A stretch of 64,000 bases of DNA from Combretum micranthum (taxonomy: Eukaryota; Streptophyta; Magnoliopsida; Myrtales; Combretaceae): positions 248,001 to 312,000 of the forward strand of contig JAMXBD010001580.1 in assembly GCA_024138025.1 (NCBI GenBank), given 5' to 3'. Positions 49,490 to 61,470 of the stretch are shown here, piece by piece. Every line of letters begins with the position of its first letter. Within the stretch, counting starts at the first letter, position 1. A program made the position numbers and the translations under genes. The notes under the pieces were generated by a model that searched no databases, was not told where the DNA came from, and was given only the letters and a program-made list of their open reading frames with translations.

Positions 49490-50785
49490 TGTCATGCCTT
49501 GAGGGGTACCCTAAACATAGCAGTCCATCATACACAATACTAAAATCTATGAATGGCTACCTTAGTCATGCGAAGGCTTCCATATCATGTACAATGCGTA
49601 TATCACAACCAAGGGAACGCATCGGAGTAGCACAATTTACATTGATAATAATTAAGTAACAAGGTAAGGAGAATACTTAGCATAAAACATAAACATAGTA
49701 AATTACAATTCTTAGGGACATATCCCTCTATTGTCTTCAAGTCAAAATAAATACACTTCTTAGAAATTTTCCTAAAACACTAACATAACATACATTACAT
49801 ATGAGGAACCTTATAAGTAACTTCATCCTATGTTCCCATTACTTTCATGAAAGTTTAACATCCTTCCATGGCTTCTTTAATGTCATGATCTTCGATTTAA
49901 GCCACTGGTATACCTATTTCAACAAAATCTATGAGGGTATAAGTTTACAACTAGCTTAGTGAGGTATTCCTTTTTATTCGCACTATGGTTTCAAACAAGT
50001 TCATTTAAATTTTCACACATATGCTATGCATACAATGCAACAATCACGTGATTACACAAATATATATAGTTATCCGAAAACCATATATAGAACGGATTTA
50101 CCCCTTCGTATTAAAGGCTAGGAAATTGTTGATGAAGATCTTCGACCTTCTACTGCTAGTCCCTAAGTCCCTACCCAAAGCATTCGGTTGGCTCGGCTTC
50201 GAACCTAGAGTTGCATTCCCCGAGCGATTTAGATTCTCTAGGAAAGAACATGGCCCGTGACCCATCACGATAACAGCCAATCCAACTCTACGTGCAGGAG
50301 TAGCAGGCTTCCGAAAGAGATGTGACTCGATGGATGCTATGCGTGAGTGTTTTATTTTTCTTAAGCCAAACCTTATTAAGGTTTATTAAGCGGCGATTAA
50401 TCAATTTGGTAAGCAATAAGCAATCATATAAGTAAGTAAACAAAACACTTAAAAAGGCAATTTGAAGTTGCGATATTCTTAATTCACATTTCACACATAA
50501 GCATAGAATCACATATATACATATTCCCAAATTCACCATACATATCCATTTTTATCTTTTCTTAGTATACTAATGCTACTACTTTACAAGCACAAGCAAG
50601 GTAACGAAATCAAGATGAATAACTCACTCATCCATTTTGCAATCTTTTTAGTCATAGCAATCCTCAGGAAGGGTAATCTCGTATCCTTTGTCACCTAGAC
50701 AAAAAAAATACCCAGGATGAGTATTTCATAGAAATTCTACTTAAACTTTCTCATTCTATTTCACAATGTTCGTCAAAATCGCATA

Positions 50786-50843
50786 GAAGGAAATTCCAAT
50801 TTAAAATGGCCATAACTTGCTCATTTTGACTCGGAATTTCGCA
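50786..50843 (-). repeat. Conserved family 1 palindrome (LTR C copy)
   Basis: GGAAATTCCAATTTAAAATG on one side and TCATTTTGACTCGGAATTTC on the other. Confidence 0.7.
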
Positions 50844-52706
50844 TATAATATACCGTTTTCTACCTATTCGAAAAGATCTATTCGTTTCTAAGGTTATTTT
50901 TGTCATATAAGGTTGTTTGGGTTTCAAAACCGTAGGGTACAATTTTAAAACGAATATTTTCAAATTTTGCAAAATAATTTTCCAACTCAACTTTATTCAA
51001 AAATCCTTTAGTAAAAAAAATATATATAGATATATATATGTATATATGTGATTAATAAATCCCTTAAGTATATAGATAAGATCACTTTATATGTAAAAAT
51101 TCTAGTGATAGTGTCTTAATAATTTATTTCATAAAACAATTCATTTTGAAGTGTTAAAACTTAACTTGTCAAATTTCTTTTCAAGTTTGAAGAAACTTTA
51201 TATTTTCCTAGGTTATTATAAATGAGTATATTCTTATTTTATTTTCCTCATTCCTTTTTCCAAAACAAGTAAATTTTCCTTTAACCTTGGTCTTTTATAA
51301 TTTTTACTTCTAATGATAAAAGATCAAAGTTATCAAAAAGTTTGTTAAGTTGTTGATAACCTATCTATAATTTTGCATTTAGAATGGTTTTAAAAAATGA
51401 GTCTTTTCTTCTTATATTTCTTGTTTAAAAATATAAGTTCTTGTTTTCTAAAACTTGGTCTTTTACTTCCTCTACAAATTTTATTTGAAAAGAATCTTTT
51501 TTATTGATAAACCTTTTTGTTTTAGATCTTATGATATTTATATTCTTTAAAAATAAGTTCCTTCTTTGGAAACTTGAAAATCATTATTTTCCCAAGTGGG
51601 TTTATAACTTTATAGGTTGATTTTATTTTAACTTTGAAAACTAGTTTGCTTCTTGATTTTGTTATGGAGTTAAAAAGAGTCTAATCTTAAGCTTTTTGTG
51701 AAAACTTTAAATACTAACAAATTAATTTACTAAAACTTAGGTTACCATATTATAAAAAGAAAGTGTTTATTTCTTATATTTCTTTGGTAAAGCTATCTTT
51801 GTTATTTAGGAAAACTTTGACAAAACTTGTATTACTTCATTTCTATGTTGTTGATAATAATTCCATTATTTGATAATAAGCCACAATAGAAAATTTGGTT
51901 TCAAGTTCCTTTATTAAAGAAAAATTCTACTTTTAAATTTAGTTGAGATAATATCATTTATTATGCATGTACATGAGCATGTAAAATAAAAATATGAGAA
52001 AGGTACTAGAAGTAAATAATAATAAGCAAGATAATAAAAAAAATATCAAGTATTGGGAACCATAGCTTCATCAAGGCATACCGGGACTAGGAATAGACTA
52101 ATCCCAAAAAGAATAAAGAAAATAAAGAAAATGTTGTTTTGACTTGATATGGAAAAGTCTAAGACTAGAAAGACTAATCTTAAAATAGCATGAAATAAAT
52201 AAATTACAAGCATGAAATTAAATAAATAACAAGTGAGCATATATGCTCTAAAGATTATATATAAATACATAAATATATTTAGTTAGATATGAATAAGGAA
52301 TTAGCATAATAACAACAATAAAATTAATATATATATATGATCATAATAACAACATAATAAAAGTTGAATTTCATGTATACGAACAAAACATGAACATTTT
52401 ATTGCTTTATTACTCATATGAGTTTCAAAATAACACCATAGTCATGTTAAGTTACATGACATGGGTAAACAAATTGTTGAAAGAAGTTTACCTAAAGTGT
52501 TTATGTGTATGAAGATGGTAGATGAATAGAGTATTATGTGGGTAGTGATAAGTCATAGATAGTTTGTGATAAGGAAGGATTTTTGTGAATAATTGGTTTA
52601 AGAGAGTTTTGGGTAGAGATAAATTTTGGAGAGAGATTTGTGGAGAGTTTTTGGGAGAGTTTTGGTAGTAAGATGAGTTGTGTGAAAGAATGAAGGAGGG
52701 ATGGGG

Positions 52707-52714
52707 TATTTATA
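52707..52714 (-). promoter_or_regulatory. TATA box of LTR C
   Basis: TATAAATA on the minus strand, with an upstream GAGAGAGAGGGGTGGACGG tract at 52776-52800. Confidence 0.6.
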
Positions 52715-54482
52715 GAATTTTAGAGTGAAAATTAGATGTAATTAAATTAATTGAAAAAAGAAAATAAATGAGAGTGAAGAGAGAGAGGGGTGGACGGCAA
52801 AGAGGGCAGGAGAGAGAGAAAATTGATTAAAAATTAATTTTAGAAGAAAAGTGTAAGAGAAGTTTAATAATATGTGGTGTAGAATTTTTATGGGAAAAGA
52901 AAATTGTAAGAAATAGGTGTGTAGGTGTAAGTGTAAGCCCGGAAAATTTTAGTAAATAATTCTAAAGATGACTTCGAAAATAAACCCTAAAAATCACTCC
53001 GAATTAAAACCAAACTTCGATAAGTCCCAAATCCCGAATGAATCCAGAAATTTCTGAATCGTGAGAAAAATAAGAATCCTTAAAAGTAACATAGGAACTC
53101 AATATACTTCAATTCCAAAACCGCTACGCACGACAAATTTCATATTTAACTCTAACTTATAAAATCGGATAATATAGAGCCCAAAAACAAATTATTAAAA
53201 AGTAAATAATGACTAACCTTCGGAAATAAAAATCAATCCAAAGAATTCCGAAAACGTTGAGAGATATTAAATACTTATAAAAATCAAACTTAAAATAAAT
53301 TTCTCAAATCAGATATGTTGTATAAACATAAAATATCAGTTTCCAGATTGACAAAGGTATTAACCGAAAAGTCAACCGGAAAACTTAAGTCCACGAAACT
53401 TCCAAGAAACCCCGTAGCCTAGATTCAGCAATCCCACATTCCTAAACTAAGGAGTTGGAATAAGAGAAAAAGGTATAGTTGGTTCGTATTAAGTCTAGGA
53501 TGCTCTAAAAGATGGGATTAACGAATTTTCAATCTATTTCCAACCCGGTCAGGTACAGACTTCGGAAAGTGTGCCTCGAGATTTGAAATATTAAAAATAT
53601 GTTATTAATGCTGTTAGACTCATATTTTGATAAGGATCTCTAAAATATTAGTTTTATAAATTTTCGATAACTAAAATTACTGACTTTGCAATTTTATTTG
53701 TATTTTCTTTATTACCGATAATCAGCTAGCCTTTCGGCACTATTTACTATTATTCATTTCACAATTTTATTATTCTTATGATGTATACCCCAGTTTTTCT
53801 AGTAATCGAATAAACTTCGGAAACCGGAGAACGAAACCCTAAATCGGTCTGACCCAACCTTAGTAAGAGGAGCTTAGAAACCCTAGATCCGGCTTCCCTT
53901 CAGTTTCATAACAAAAGAAGTTTTATAAAATACATGAAGGTGAATTATTGTTTTAAAGTATATTTTAAACCTTAGGAAGCTTTAAATTTGGAAAATTTTC
54001 CATTCCAGACCTTCCCGAGCTCAATTACGGAAAAACGTGCCCTAGAACCAAAAACTCAAAAAAATACTCTGGAATATTCATTAGAACTGAAATTTTATAA
54101 GGATTTCAAGAATATAAATTTTATAATTTTCCGCGATATAAAAATTACAGTTATAGCCTTTTTCCTGTATTTTCTTTACTACCGGTAAAGTAGATGTCTT
54201 GTCTACTATTTACCACTATTCACAAGTACAACCTATACTACACACTATCCATACCCTATTCTTACATCCTTACAACTACTCATTATATTTTCATTTCCAA
54301 GAAATTTTGTCTCTTATTAAATTATCACTTTTATTACATTTTATTATACAAATTACAAATTTAAACAATTTCAACACATACTCTCTCTCTCTTCCCTACT
54401 AAGGCCGGCGCACACCCCCCTTATTCCCCCTCTATTTGTTCTATTTTACTCCTTTTAATACAAATAAACCCAAAACACCTAA

Positions 54483-54490
54483 TATATAAA
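54483..54490 (+). promoter_or_regulatory. TATA box of LTR D
   Basis: TATATAAA after a GGCCGGCG and C-rich tract (54402-54430). It is followed by a leader with CTTCTTCTTCTTC. Confidence 0.5.
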
Positions 54491-55905
54491 CTCATTTCTA
54501 CTCTTTCTCCTCATTTTTACTCATTCCAAATTTTTACAAAAGCAAAATCCTCTTCTTCTTCTTCTTCTTGCCGTGGAACCCCCTCCCACACACACACTCA
54601 CTCACAAGTTCATTCTTCTTCCTTTCTTCTCCAAAACTTCCTTTAGGTGATGATTATAAGTTTTGTTACTACTCAATCTTGCAATGGCAAGAGTATTCTT
54701 GTATGTTTTCACCCAAAAATCCCAATGAGCAAATGTTAGGGATAAGAAAACATGAATGCATGAATCTCAAGCCATTACAAGAGTAGATCTTGTGTTTAAC
54801 AAGCGTTTGTTGAAATATTATTATGTTCATGCATCTAAAAGTAGAGATCTTGCATGAGAAGTATATGTTCATGTCTTAAAACCTCATTTTCATGCACTAT
54901 AAGTTATAAATCTAGTGTTTAGACACTTATGTTTTCCTTGACATTCATGTTCATATGCATATTTTGTATTTTCATGCATTAATGTTCATAAAAACTTAGC
55001 CTTGTATATATAAACATGTTAGTTGGTAGATCTTTATGAATATAAGGCAAGGAACTTGAAAAGAAAAGATCTTGAAACCACTTTAAAACTCATATTTTAC
55101 ATGAAAAATGAAGAGTATGAGTGATAGGTATCACTAAGTAATGATTTTTACAAGTTGAAATGAATTTAGGCATGAGTAATGTGTAAAACAAGTAGTGGAA
55201 TTAAGATGGAAAATTTTGAGTTAGTGATCAAATTGCCAAATTCGTAATTTGAGATGATGCATATGTAATCACCTAGTATTTGAGCTCAAATTGCAAGTTT
55301 TATGTGTTAAATGAAGTCCTTAGACAATAGATATAGTAAAACTTTAAATTTTGATGTATTAAACAAGTTTTCTCATAGGAATTATGCAAGAAATGAAATT
55401 TTCCAAAATTCGGATTTTTGTGAAAGGCTAATTTAAAAACATATTTGCAAGGTGAAAAATGTGAATTTCTATGAAGAAATGAAGGTCTTGGGTAGCATAA
55501 ATGTTAAGGACTCATTTTTATTTAGATAACAAGTAAATTCTAAGAATAAAATCCTAAAACATTAGAAGATGCAAAATTTGAAAGAATGGATTTGTAAGAA
55601 ATGACTATTATGGAGTCTTATAATAATTAGGAGTTCTTAAAAGTTTCATTATAAAAAATCATCAAGACCATGCATATATTGAACTCATTAAATGTCATTC
55701 ATATTAGGAATTCATTCATATTCCATCTATACATGAATCATCAACTAGGAACATTGTGATTAAGTGCAAAACAATTTTTCGGAAATGGAAGAGTTACAGA
55801 ACAGATCTGATCCCTCTGTTCCGTGACCTTAATGTTTTCAAAACTTGAAAATAATATTAGAAATAGATAGATCTTTCTAAGTAGATAGAAATCGATATAA
55901 AATTT

Positions 55906-55961
55906 GCGAAATTCCGAGTTAAAATGACCAAGTTATGGCCGTTTTAAGTTGGAACTTCCGC
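55906..55961 (+). repeat. Conserved family 1 palindrome (LTR D copy)
   Basis: Best-kept copy. Outer arms are GCGAAATTCC and GGAACTTCCGC, inner arms GAGTTAAAATGACCA and TGGCCGTTTTAAGTT, and the loop AGTTA. It is preceded by the conserved GTAGATAGAAATCGATATA block. Confidence 0.8.
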
Positions 55962-56436
55962 AAATAGCGAGAATCACGATTTTGTTTAGTTTAGATGTAT
56001 AGTTTGAATTAGTTAAGTAATGAGATCCTTATTAGGTTATTTTTATTTTGTAGGTGATCCCGATAACGACGATACCCTACACCCGACTATATTAAGAGAC
56101 CAGCGTACCATGGCCGAGTGAGTAATACTTCCGATTTCAATTATTGCATATGATTGTAATGATAGTGGCATTAGTTGCTTAGGCAAAGATAAAAATGAAT
56201 ATGCATGATGGGGTATTTGGGAATTATATTTGATTTCTGTTGATATGTGAAGGTAGAATTTAAGAATATTGAAGCCGGGTGATAATTCATTGTTTGTATG
56301 TAGAGAAGCTAAACTTGATTGTCTGCGAATATTGTTTGGTCACCTAAAAGAATTGGATTAATCAATTATTGGACTTCAATTATAATTGAACTCACTCATA
56401 TCACGACGGGGATGGAGCATTAGCATTTGTTGGTTT

Positions 56437-56552
56437 TTCGTGATCCATAAAACGAATATGTTGGTTAATCGTGATCCATAAAACGAATATGTTGGCTAAT
56501 CGTGATCCATAAAACGAAATTGTTGGTTAATCGTGATCCATAAAACGAATTA
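56437..56552. repeat. Minisatellite in LTR D, four units
   Basis: Four copies of a roughly 34-bp unit containing CGTGATCCATAAAACGAA and GTTGGTTAAT, the same unit as in LTR G. Confidence 0.8.
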
Positions 56553-58159
56553 TTATTAAGTTGACCGTGAGCTTAAACGGCATCGTACCACATGATTCGT
56601 TAATCTGCTAACCCGGGATGGAGGGCGCAAGTCTATCCACATATGATTTCCGGCTGGTCATATGTTTGTTGAACTCACTTGTCTGATGCATTTCACTTGA
56701 TTGAATAATCACTTGCTTGAATGTTATGTCTTAATTGCAATATGGAAGTTTTCACTCACTAAGCTAGTGTAGCTTATACCCCAATAGTTTCATGTTGCAG
56801 TATGAATACTTATGGTTATCTTCAAGGAGCCGCGAACATCAGGTACAGCTCTTAGACATTAAGGAGCTTTTGATGAGGACGGGTCCTAGCTATAGACTCG
56901 AACTTCCAATTATGTCTTCCAAGTGGTACTCGAAGGATATATAAGGGATTTTTGTGAGCTTAAGAACTCTTAACGTTGTTGACAGGAGTATGCCCCTTAG
57001 TTCATGTAACAAAATAGGTTTAAAGGAAATTGATATGATTTATATTCTTGATGCTATGTATATCTCCTCAAATTACTATGAAGCAAAGCGCGGTCCCTAC
57101 ATGTTGAAATTGAGCCTTACACCCGATGTTCAAACTCATGTGAATGCTAAGGTTGCCTTACTTGAGTTAAATGTCGAGTGTGGCGGACTGTCATGTTTAG
57201 GATACTCTTTGGGGCGTGACAGTAAGAATAGGTAGTAAGGAAAAGTAAAGATAGGTGAATAGTATTGAATAGTAGAAAAATGCTATGAATAGTAAACTAG
57301 ACAAATAAAATATCTATAGTAATAAAAATACACATATAAATACAATATCTATAATTTTTAACTACCGAAAAATTCTAAAACTGATATTTTTAAAATATTA
57401 TATTTTTATGAGTCTATTGATATTAACGGAATATTTTTGTCATCCGGTGTATCGGGACATGGTTTTTGAAAACTGATCCCGTTCGGATCCGAATGACATT
57501 AGAAATTTGCGAATCTGATATTTTTAAGCTTTCTTATATTATTACAAACTATCATCAACAATTGTTTTAATTTCGTTGTTTAGGGTTTAAGAGCATCGGA
57601 TTGCCGAATCTTAAACACTAGGGTTTGTTGTAAGCTTTGTTGACTTAGGGTTCCGGTTTGACTTTCGATTTTGTTGAGTTATTCGTAAGATCATAAAATT
57701 TTGGAGTTTTACCTGTATTTATTTTAGTTCGATGTCCATGGTTTATCTCATTTTATTTGTGATTATTTAATAGTTTTTAGTTCTTGGCATCGTTTAACCA
57801 AGTCTAGGGTTATGGGTTGACTTAGTTTGACTTTTGGTGAAAATTGAAAATTTTGATTCTAAAATTCACCGAAGGATTTAAGGTCTTAGTATTTCGTATT
57901 GGAGTGTTTTTTGGATATATCGTCTTGATTTCAATGTTAGAAATTAGATAGATCATTTGATTAGTGTATGGATATTGAATCAACCGATAGTTGGATATTC
58001 TATTTTGTTTTGAGGGTTCTCTTTTTCTCAAGATTAAGAATTCTCATGTTTGACCTTATTTAGAATTTAACTTGGTTCAATTTTTTAGGGTTTCGATTTT
58101 GTTTTTTTTTTACTTATAGGATTAATTTCTAAGAATTATGAAAATTTTAGGGGTTTACA

Positions 58160-58835
58160 TCTGCCAATCCATTTGTCTGTGGATGATACGTTGTAGAATG
58201 GTGATTAGTGACTTTGTTTTTTCGGTGGAGCCTCCACCATTCTATTGCAAAAATCGGAACAACGATCGCCGATAAGAGTTGTTGGCATTCTGAACCAAGC
58301 AAAAATATGAGACTTGACAAAATCCACAACAACTTTAGCATCATTAGTTCATGTAGCTTTAGCTTCTACCCATTTTAAGACATAGTCCATAGCAAGTAGG
58401 ATGTAAACATTCCCCAAAGAAGGAGGAAAAGGACCCATAAAATCCGTACCCCATACATCAAACATTTCATAAACAAGAATAGGGCTCTATGTCGTAAATT
58501 TCCAACCTTTTGACATATATCACAAGACTTACAAAACAGGTATGAATCCTAAAATAGAGAAGGAAAAAAAAACCATACTCTAACACCTTGTGGGTTGTTC
58601 TCTTTGGACCAAAGTGCCCTCCACATGCATAGGCATGACAGAATTGTAAAATAGATGGGATTTCCTCTTGAGATATACACCTTCTAATGATTTGATCAGA
58701 ATAATGTTTCCACAGGTAGGGGTCACCCCAAACATAGTATTTTGCATCACTTTTGATCTTATCTTTTTGAGTTCTAGATAATTCATTTGGCAAAGTCCTA
58801 GTAACTAAATAGTTAACTATATCAACATACTAAGG
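58160..58835 (-). pseudogene. Athila copy B integrase, N-terminal and core part (broken)
   Basis: Minus strand. The zinc-binding neighbourhood (ILQFCH, GGHFGPK) lies at 58600-58660, and HHSTTYHPQTNG is at about 58170-58205, immediately before the LTR C insertion. One frame is longer here than in copy 1 because copy 1 has a small indel near 315-320. A Trp-to-stop change at 58830-58832 is shared with copy 1. Internal frameshifts abolish function. Confidence 0.82.
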
Positions 58836-59253
58836 AGTTATCTTTTGAATAGGAAAGAGATGCTCATCTGGAAAATCATCTTGCAGTGGAGTTGGCTCTT
58901 CACTCGAAGGTATCCTACTGAGGTGGTCTGTAACCAAGTTTTCTATGCCTTTCCTATCCCATATCTCCAAATTAAACTCTTATAACAAGAGTATCCATCT
59001 AATAAGTCTTGGCTTTGCTTCCTTCTTTGAAAGTAGGTATTTAAGAGTAGCATGATCTAAAAACATAATCACTTTAGTTCCAAGTAAATAAGAACGGAAT
59101 TTTTCTAAAGCAAAAACAACAACTAGAAGTTCTTTTTCCATCGTCGAATAGTTGGATTGTGCGCTGTCGAGTGTCCTTGAGGCATAGCAAAAAACATGAG
59201 GAGTTTGCCCAACTCTTTATCTAAGGATAGCACCAACTGCAAAATTGCTTGCA
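58836..59253 (-). pseudogene. Athila copy B RNase H (broken)
   Basis: Minus-strand RNase H part of pol, with MCDASNFAVGAIL near the start, then the [14 protein letters not shown] and HATLKYLL words and NLEIWDRKG. It is nearly co-linear with 514-960 of copy 1 but has its own stops, for example in LLL-EFNLE near 58985. Confidence 0.8.
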
Positions 59254-60440
59254 TCACACATGATCTCGGTTCCAATCAGGTGGTTGGATAATAAGAGTAG
59301 AAGTTAGCTTCTCCTTTAGCTTGTCAAAAGCATGTTTGCAGGCTTCATCAAACTCAAATGACACATCTTTTTGTAGTAATCTACATAGGGGTTGAGTGAT
59401 CTGGGAAAAATCCTTGATTAAGTGCTTGTAAAAATTTGCACTTCCAAGAAAAGAACAAACTTCCCGAGCATTTACGGGGTAAGGCAAGGATTTAATCACT
59501 TCAATCTTAGCCTTATCAACTTCAAGTCCCCTAGCAGATGTAATATGTCGTAGAATGAGACCTTGATCAACTATAAAATGGCATTTTTCATAATTCAAGA
59601 CAAGGTTTGTTTCTATGCATCTTTTAAGCACTTTTGTAAGATTAGTAAGACATGAATCAAATGTGTTACCATAGACAGTAAAGTCATCCATGAAAACTGT
59701 TATGATATTTTCCACATAATTTGAAAAAATACTAACCATACACCTTTGAAATGTGGTTGGAGCATTGCAAAGTCCGAATGACATCCTTCTATAAGCAAAA
59801 GTTCCAAATAGGTATGTGAAGGTGGTCTTTTCTTGATCTTTAGGTGCAACCAGAATTTGATTGAAACCTGAATAATGATCAAGACAAAAGTAATGAGAGT
59901 AACTAACTAATCTTTCAAGCATTTGATCAATAAAAGGAAGCGGAAAAATGATATTTTCTAGTTGATGCATTTAACTTCCTATAATCAATGCAAACACTCT
60001 ATCCATTTTGAACTCAAGTAGGTACCAGCTCTCCATCTGAATTTTTAATCACAGTTAAACCCATTTTCTTAGGAACAACTTGAATTGGACTTACCCATTT
60101 GCTATCAGAAATTGGATGGATCATACCTGCATCAAGATGTTTCAAGATTTCTTTCTTTACCACTTCCATCATAGGTGAGTTTAGTCGATGTTGGACTTCT
60201 CTTGATGGTTTACAATTCTCCTCCAATATGATCTTATGCATGCATGTGGAAGGGCCTAATCCTTTGATGTCTATAATGATCCATTCTATGGCTTCCTTGT
60301 ATTCTTTAAGCACTTGAATCAACTTCTCCTCTTCCAAAGCACTCAACTTGTTAGAGACAATTACTGCAAGAGTTTCTTGTTCTCCTAAAAATATATACTT
60401 AGGTTTAAGTTCCAATTTTGGTACCTGTACAATAGAAAGA
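59254..60440 (-). pseudogene. Athila copy B reverse transcriptase (nearly complete but broken)
   Basis: Minus strand. The palm block 59970-59254 is open for 238 codons and contains YFCLDHYSGFNQI, FGLCNAPTTFQRCM, the catalytic FMDDFTVYG box, NYEKCHFIV and the thumb. Upstream, 60415-60014 holds the fingers region (WVSPIQVVPKK) in another frame. A Trp-to-stop codon (plus cta at 59999-60001) before VCIDYRKLN is shared with copy 1. This copy is uninterrupted where copy 1 carries LTR1, which gives the empty-site proof for that insertion. Confidence 0.88.
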
Positions 60441-61470
60441 GGAGTTTTATATTAAAGGAAGGTAACTCAACATAAGATACACCATACCTTAATAGTTTAG
60501 ATGATTCCAATTCATGTACAGTATCCTGAAAGTTAGGGGATACCACAAACTTCTTTTCAATCTTCTTCAATTTTTCCACAGTTAAACTCCTTTCAAGTGC
60601 AATTTTCAACTCATCATCATCATTCAAATCAAACGTTTTTTGTGCTAATGGTTCTATAACATCTGTCACAAAAATAGAAGAAACATCACTAGGATACTTC
60701 ATGGCATCATAGATATTGAATTTAATAATCTCTCCATTAAATTCCATTGTGAGTATACCATTATGCACATCAATTTTTGTTCTAGAGGTCTTAAGAAATG
60801 GTCTTCCTAACAAAGTCAATGATGAATTAAGAGAATCATCATTTTCCATGTCAAGAACATAAAAATCAGTAGGAAAAACCGATCCATTCACTTGCACTAA
60901 AACATCCTCTAAAACACCTTCAGGATATACATTTGACCTATTAGCAAGTTAAACTATTACACCTGTTTCTTTTAATGGATCATCATTCAGAGTTTAGTAA
61001 ACAGACGAAAGCATCATATTAATAGAAGCACCTAAATCACACATAGCCTTTGCAGGGTTAAAATTCCCTATCTTACAAGGAATGGTAAACATACCTAGGT
61101 CCATGCATTTAGGAGGAAGCTCCCTTTGAAGGATAGCTAAAACATTCTCTCCTATAGTTATCTTTTCATTTCTCTTCAACTTTTTCTTGTTAGTGTAAAA
61201 TTCTTTTAGAAACTTCGCATATCGAGGTACTTGTTTAATAGCATCAAGTAAAGGAATATTTAACTCTACCTTGTGAAAAGTCTCAAGAATTTCCTTTTCT
61301 TCTTCTTCTTTCTTGGACTTGGTTAATCTGGAAGGAAAAGGAGGTATCGACACATAAGTCTTGGGAATTTCAGCTGAAGGCCCTCTACATTGATCATCTT
61401 TAATGTACAAGGCTACTAGTTCTTTTTCAGGTTTCTCTTCCCATTTGTTTGCCTTCTTGCTAGGTTCCTA
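60441..61470 (-). pseudogene. Athila copy B aspartic protease region (broken)
   Basis: Minus strand. The segment at 61410-60994 ends in the active-site word CDLGASINMM. A TAA stop (plus tta at 60994-60996) follows at the same codon as in copy 1. 60897-60441 carries QVNGSVFPTDFYVLDM and LGRPFLKTSRTKID. A stop in LANRSNV at about 60949 is private to this copy. The upstream stop at 61468-61470 is shared with copy 1. Confidence 0.83.

Larger units (their letters stand above)
52932..57221 (+). mobile_element. Long LTR D, family 1, nested in LTR C; composite structure
   Basis: 4290 bp from TGTAAGCCCGG to GGGGCGTGACA, with perfect target duplication GTAAG at 52927-52931 and 57222-57226. A second LTR start, TGTATACCCCAG, lies inside at 53782. 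The part 53782-57221 alone equals LTR G in content and length (3440 against 3373 bp), so D is the 850-bp head of one LTR plus a whole second LTR. It has a TATA box, the palindrome and a four-unit minisatellite. No gag-pol; the last 270 bp include a chance open frame. Confidence 0.82.
49490..58159 (-). mobile_element. Long solo LTR C, family 1, containing nested LTR D
   Basis: Outer ends are TGTCATGCC at 49490 and GGGGTTTACA at 58159. Flanking five-mers ACTAC (49485-49489) and TCTGC (58160-58164) match at three of five positions. The Athila integrase codons continue across the site, so it is a real old insertion. D lies inside at 52932-57221, leaving about 4.4 kb. It has the TATA box and GATGAAGCTA block of the LTR1/E subfamily. 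No coding sequence. Confidence 0.82.

Noticed and set aside
56954..57235. Open frame of 93 codons near the end of LTR D
   Set aside because: It overlaps the LTR terminus and target duplication, and neither LTR G nor LTR1 preserves the frame.
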